Made by a program: the position numbers and the translations under genes. From Vibrio hepatarius (GTDB lineage: Bacteria > Pseudomonadota > Gammaproteobacteria > Enterobacterales > Vibrionaceae), in NCBI RefSeq assembly GCF_001274785.1, contig NZ_LHPI01000001.1, positions 434,001 through 498,000 on the forward strand: 64,000 nucleotides of DNA. The letters are read 5' to 3'. The notes under the pieces were generated by a model. That model did no database searches. It was not told the origin of the DNA and saw only the letters and a list, made by a program, of their open reading frames with translations. The number at the start of each line of letters is the position of its first letter. Positions within the stretch are counted from its first letter, which is position 1. This document shows, piece after piece, positions 60,492-64,000 of the stretch.

Positions 60492-62120
60492 ATGCGTTTA
60501 TTCTTAAATAACTTATCGGTGAAGGTTCAGGTACTTTTACCTGTCTTCTTTATGGCGGTTTCCCTTGCGATTGCTCTCTGGTTTACTTATGACCAGCTTC
60601 AACATGAACAAGAGAGAGCTGCAGAACACACAGATGCTTACATTACTTTTCAAGATGCCGTTGCAGGTATTGATGACAGAATTTATCCATTGCGCATAAG
60701 TGCGGTGTACGCGATTTACGATGCAGATCGCCGAGGTGCGCTGCTTGAGGAACTCGACAGCAGTAAAGCTCAAATCGAGCAATATCTAGAAATCATGCAA
60801 CGTGAACAAGCTTTTAAGCAAGAAGCGGATGTTGCTGCGAAAGCAACTGCAAACTACATCGCTTTCTCACGTCAGGCTGTAGAGGTTTTCTCGCGCAGAG
60901 AACAAGGGTTGATTACTAACTCTGAATATGAACTGTTCTCTGAGAAATACAGACAACTTGGTGAAGAAATGGTTGAGTCTATTAACCTGTTGTCTAACTC
61001 TGTTAACCGATACGTGATGCAATCGACTAAGAGCAGTGAAGAACAAAGCGATTACGCGTTGGAAATTGCTGCGATTACTGTGGCCTCTGTTTTTGCCATC
61101 TCTTTGATCGTTGCGATTGCGCTTTCGAGAGTGATCGTCAACCCAATTACCGCGCTGCAACAGGTAATGCGTAAATTGGCGCAGGGTGATTTATCCGCTT
61201 CTGCAAACATCGAAGGCAAAAATGAGATTGCCCAGTTAGGACAAGATGTCAACCAAACTGCCGCACAGCTTCGCGCTACGGTACAGCAATTGATTGGTAT
61301 CAGCGAAGAAGTCGCGTCAGCCTCAACCGAACTAGCCGCAGTGATGACGCAAGCCCAAGCAAACTCGCAGCAAGAACTGGCAGAGATCGAACAGGTCGCC
61401 TCGGCCGTTAATGAGCTGTCGAGCACGGCAGAAAACGTCAGTGGCAATGCTCAAGTGGCAGATACCACGGCGCGTGACGCTGACCAATTGGCGCAGTCTG
61501 GTTTGGCGGTATTTGCTGAAAGCTCTCAAGCTAGCGAACAAATGAACCAAGCATTAAATGATGCGGCGGAAGTGGTTCTGACGCTGAAAACACAATCAGA
61601 GCAGATCAACGATGTTATCGAAGTGATTCGCGGTGTATCTGAGCAAACTAACTTGTTAGCGCTTAACGCAGCAATTGAAGCCGCGCGAGCAGGGGAATCT
61701 GGACGTGGTTTTGCGGTCGTCGCGGACGAAGTACGTTTGCTCGCGGCGCGTACTCAAGAATCGACTGGTGAAATCCAAACCATCATCGAAGAGCTACAAA
61801 AGCAATCTGGATTGGCGAACGACAGCATGCAAGTTAGCTTAGAGATGCTGACAAAAACCAATGAACTGAGTGCTCGTGCGAATGATGCGTTAAAAGGTAT
61901 TACCGAGTCAGTAGTCAATATCAATGACGCCAATACTCAAGTCGCGACGGCCGCAGAGCAGCAGTCGCAAGTAACGCAAGACATTAACCGCAACGTGGTA
62001 AATATGTCGGAGTTGGTCAACCAAAACGTAACGGGCATTTGCCAGAGTGCCAGTGCCAGTGAAGAACTCTCTGAATTGGCAGAAAAGCAGAAAGAACAGT
62101 TGGCGTTTTTTAAACTCTAA
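60492..62120 (+). CDS. Methyl-accepting chemotaxis protein
   Basis: This 542-residue chemoreceptor has two membrane helices (about residues 10-30 and 190-212) around a helical periplasmic sensor domain. A HAMP domain follows (about 215-265; [22 protein letters not shown]), then a signalling domain with the hairpin tip [26 protein letters not shown]. The sensor contains [19 protein letters not shown], a helical-bundle sensor of the kind with a 4HB or similar fold. No C-terminal CheR tether pentapeptide is present; it ends EQLAFFKL. A paralogue follows in the same direction. The ATG at 60492 is chosen; an ATG 11 codons upstream is possible. Confidence 0.92.
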   Translation: MRLFLNNLSVKVQVLLPVFFMAVSLAIALWFTYDQLQHEQERAAEHTDAYITFQDAVAGIDDRIYPLRISAVYAIYDADRRGALLEELDSSKAQIEQYLEIMQREQAFKQEADVAAKATANYIAFSRQAVEVFSRREQGLITNSEYELFSEKYRQLGEEMVESINLLSNSVNRYVMQSTKSSEEQSDYALEIAAITVASVFAISLIVAIALSRVIVNPITALQQVMRKLAQGDLSASANIEGKNEIAQLGQDVNQTAAQLRATVQQLIGISEEVASASTELAAVMTQAQANSQQELAEIEQVASAVNELSSTAENVSGNAQVADTTARDADQLAQSGLAVFAESSQASEQMNQALNDAAEVVLTLKTQSEQINDVIEVIRGVSEQTNLLALNAAIEAARAGESGRGFAVVADEVRLLAARTQESTGEIQTIIEELQKQSGLANDSMQVSLEMLTKTNELSARANDALKGITESVVNINDANTQVATAAEQQSQVTQDINRNVVNMSELVNQNVTGICQSASASEELSELAEKQKEQLAFFKL

Positions 62121-62142
62121 CCCCTAGTTAATAATTGGCACG

Positions 62143-62172
62143 AAGGCAGCTCAAATCAGAGCTGCCTTTTTT
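62143..62172 (+). terminator. Terminator after the first chemoreceptor gene
   Basis: AAGGCAGCTC (62143-62152) pairs perfectly with GAGCTGCCTT (62159-62168), followed by a T run. Confidence 0.92.
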
Positions 62173-62290
62173 GTTCCCGTTAAACAACTTGATAACAGTT
62201 GATGAATTGTTCATCGATGTCCGTGCAATAAGTCATCAATGAACGCGCATGGTTGTATATTGTTGTAAGAAAAGTCAAATTCCGCTTTAT

Positions 62291-62308
62291 ACGTGACTTA
62301 GATCACGT
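62291..62308. promoter_or_regulatory. CRP-like site upstream of the second chemoreceptor gene
   Basis: ACGTGA-CTTAGA-TCACGT is a perfect 6-6-6 inverted repeat with the GTGA-N6-TCAC core of CRP sites, 122 bp before the start codon. The 309-bp gap also has a GCACGC/GCGTGC hairpin at 62370-62387 and no gene. Confidence 0.55.
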
Positions 62309-62429
62309 ATTATTGTCCGCGGTCAAAGCAGTTACCGATTTGGTACCGTTAAAATCTGCTGCTTTAAAAGCACGCTATTCTGCGTGCGATAATAATTTCA
62401 ATGCCATTCAGAATTTTTGAGCTAGTTAT

Positions 62430-64000
62430 ATGCAATTTTCTTTAAAGAACTTATCGATAAAGACGCAGGTGCTTCTACCTGTATTTTTCATTGCTTTCGC
62501 CCTCGCTATCGCCCTCTGGTTTACCAATAATCAGCTCGAGCATGAGCAGCAGCAAGTCACTGAACATACCAATGCGTTTGTTACCTACAAAGACACATTG
62601 GCAAAGATAGACGATCAGGTTTATCCACTACGCATTAGTGCGGTATACGCAATCTATGATGCGAATCGTCGTGATACGCTGCTTAACGAACTGGAGAAGA
62701 GCGCAGTTCAGATCAACAAAGATCTTGATGTGATGCAGCAACAAAAAGCGTTTCGTAATGAAGCCAAAGCGGCACGCGTCGCGATCGATAACTACATCAA
62801 CTACTCTCGCCAATCGGTCGATGTGTTTACGCGCAAGGATGAGGGCAGTATCTCTGCTGCGGAGTACAACCGCTTTATCAGCGAATACAAAACCTACGGT
62901 GAAGAAATGGTTGAGTCGATTAACCAACTTTCTGTAGCTGCAAACGAATTCGCGGCTTATCAAATGGATCTAAGCGCAGAGCAGAACCGAAATGTACTAA
63001 ACATGGCGAAAGTGCTGGTGGCCGCAGTATTGGTGTTCTCTCTGGTTGTGGCTTGGGTTCTTGCCAACGTCATTGTGAGCCCAATTGCGAGCCTGCAAGA
63101 CGTAATGCGTAAACTGGCGCGAGGCGACTTGTCTGCTACAGCGAACATTGATGGTAAAAACGAGATTGCTCAGTTAGGTCAAGATGTTAATCAAACCGCT
63201 CAGCAACTACGTACAACCGTTCACCACCTGATTGGTATCAGTGAAGAAGTGGCATCGGCATCTACTGAGCTGGCGGCTGTGATGAACCAAGCGCAAGCAA
63301 ACGCTCAACAAGAGTTGGCGGAAATCGAACAGGTTGCGTCTGCTGTGAATGAGCTGTCTAGTACTGCTGATAATGTAAGTGATAACGCGCAGCTGGCTGA
63401 CTCCACGGCTCGTGAAGCGGACCAGCTAGCCAAATCGGGCTTGGATGTATTCAGCGAGAGCAATCAAGCAAGCTTACAGATGAGCCAAGCGCTAAATGAT
63501 GCGGCACACGTGGTACAAACGTTGAAAGTTCAATCTGAGCAGATCAGCGACGTTGTAGAAGTGATTCGCGGTGTATCTGAGCAAACTAACTTGTTAGCGC
63601 TTAACGCGGCGATTGAAGCGGCGCGTGCAGGTGAATCTGGTCGTGGTTTTGCGGTCGTTGCGGACGAAGTTCGTCTACTGGCGGCACGCACACAAGAGTC
63701 TACGGTTGAGATTCAAACCATCATTGAAGAGCTGCAAAAGCAATCTGGTTTGGCGAATGACAGCATGCAAATCAGCTTGGATATGTTGTCTAAAACCAAC
63801 GAGCTGACTGCTCAGGCTAACGATGCATTAACCGGAATCACTGAGTCCGTCGTCAACATCAATGACGCCAACACTCAAGTCGCCACCGCGGCGGAGCAGC
63901 AATCGCAAGTGACTCAAGACATCAACCGCAACGTGGTCAATATGTCTGAGTTGGTGAACCAAAATGTGGCGGGTATCTGTCAAAGTGCAAGCGCAAGTGA
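62430..64000 (+). CDS. Methyl-accepting chemotaxis protein, tandem paralogue (runs off the right edge)
   Basis: 523 codons are visible with no stop before the window end. The start [20 protein letters not shown] mirrors [20 protein letters not shown] of the upstream receptor. The periplasmic sensor diverges (for example [20 protein letters not shown]) but keeps [17 protein letters not shown]. The signalling domain is nearly the same, and 50 bp are identical in DNA between 61620-61669 and 63558-63607. This is a tandem duplication with sensor divergence, expected to recognise a related ligand. A CRP-like site upstream suggests catabolite-linked expression. Confidence 0.93.
   Translation, partial: MQFSLKNLSIKTQVLLPVFFIAFALAIALWFTNNQLEHEQQQVTEHTNAFVTYKDTLAKIDDQVYPLRISAVYAIYDANRRDTLLNELEKSAVQINKDLDVMQQQKAFRNEAKAARVAIDNYINYSRQSVDVFTRKDEGSISAAEYNRFISEYKTYGEEMVESINQLSVAANEFAAYQMDLSAEQNRNVLNMAKVLVAAVLVFSLVVAWVLANVIVSPIASLQDVMRKLARGDLSATANIDGKNEIAQLGQDVNQTAQQLRTTVHHLIGISEEVASASTELAAVMNQAQANAQQELAEIEQVASAVNELSSTADNVSDNAQLADSTAREADQLAKSGLDVFSESNQASLQMSQALNDAAHVVQTLKVQSEQISDVVEVIRGVSEQTNLLALNAAIEAARAGESGRGFAVVADEVRLLAARTQESTVEIQTIIEELQKQSGLANDSMQISLDMLSKTNELTAQANDALTGITESVVNINDANTQVATAAEQQSQVTQDINRNVVNMSELVNQNVAGICQSASAS

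Overview
The gene content and gene order point to a Vibrio of the Harveyi clade (parahaemolyticus/alginolyticus/harveyi group), probably a chromosome II segment. This is judged from protein resemblance only: a 2-aminoethylphosphonate (AEP) locus, a secreted GH18 chitinase, a giant lipoprotein amylopullulanase, pqiABC, CheV and tandem chemoreceptors, and many short convergent operons of ordinary Vibrio composition.

Left part (1-16.6 kb). The start of phnW (leftward) faces an AEP uptake operon of binding protein, GNAT, ATPase, fused permease and the GntR regulator PhnR. Three copies of a TGGTATATACCA-type palindrome lie before phnW, before the binding-protein gene and before the ATPase gene, which suggests one PhnR regulon. 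Then follow an EamA transporter, a DUF3316 secreted protein, a POT peptide transporter, an FAD amine oxidase with a GcvA-like LysR regulator, L-serine dehydratase, a DUF218 protein, a DUF333 lipoprotein, a GGDEF diguanylate cyclase and CheV.

Mobile island (about 17.06-24.15 kb). A 7.1 kb element sits in the 3' end of ppiC. It starts with a large serine integrase immediately after ppiC, and at its right end the displaced native ppiC tail (codons for KVLYRT-stop) and the old ppiC terminator are still readable. It carries a second, small serine recombinase with an unfamiliar N-terminal domain, a 1.3 kb repeat-rich non-coding region (two 98-bp and two 67-bp direct repeats), a zinc-finger plus GIY-YIG-like protein, two unrecognised proteins, and a protein with two copies of a motif resembling the C-terminal capsid-binding segment of T7-type scaffolding protein gp9. 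No capsid, tail, terminase or replicase genes are visible. The best reading is a minimal phage satellite or phage-interference island directed at T7-like podoviruses. This is inference, and it is the main discovery candidate in the window.

Right part (24.5-64 kb). Housekeeping and accessory genes: DUF3297, tautomerase, peroxiredoxin, acyl-CoA ligase, RRM protein, a 1052-residue chitinase, pqiABC, a 2015-residue double-GH13 lipoprotein, an LprI/MliC-like gene interrupted by an in-frame amber codon, a CAP-domain lipoprotein, DJ-1/PfpI, YbaK, LysE, GNAT, YghU-type GST, HAD phosphatase, beta-hydroxyacid dehydrogenase, a DUF134/NifX-like/NqrM-like cluster, YqfB plus a DEAD-box helicase, an RluA-family synthase with a long N-terminal extension, LysR plus siderophore-interacting protein, glycerol dehydrogenase behind a strong palindrome, a divergent LysE/Lrp pair, and two tandem paralogous chemoreceptors, the second running off the window end. 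No rRNA, tRNA or CRISPR array was seen.
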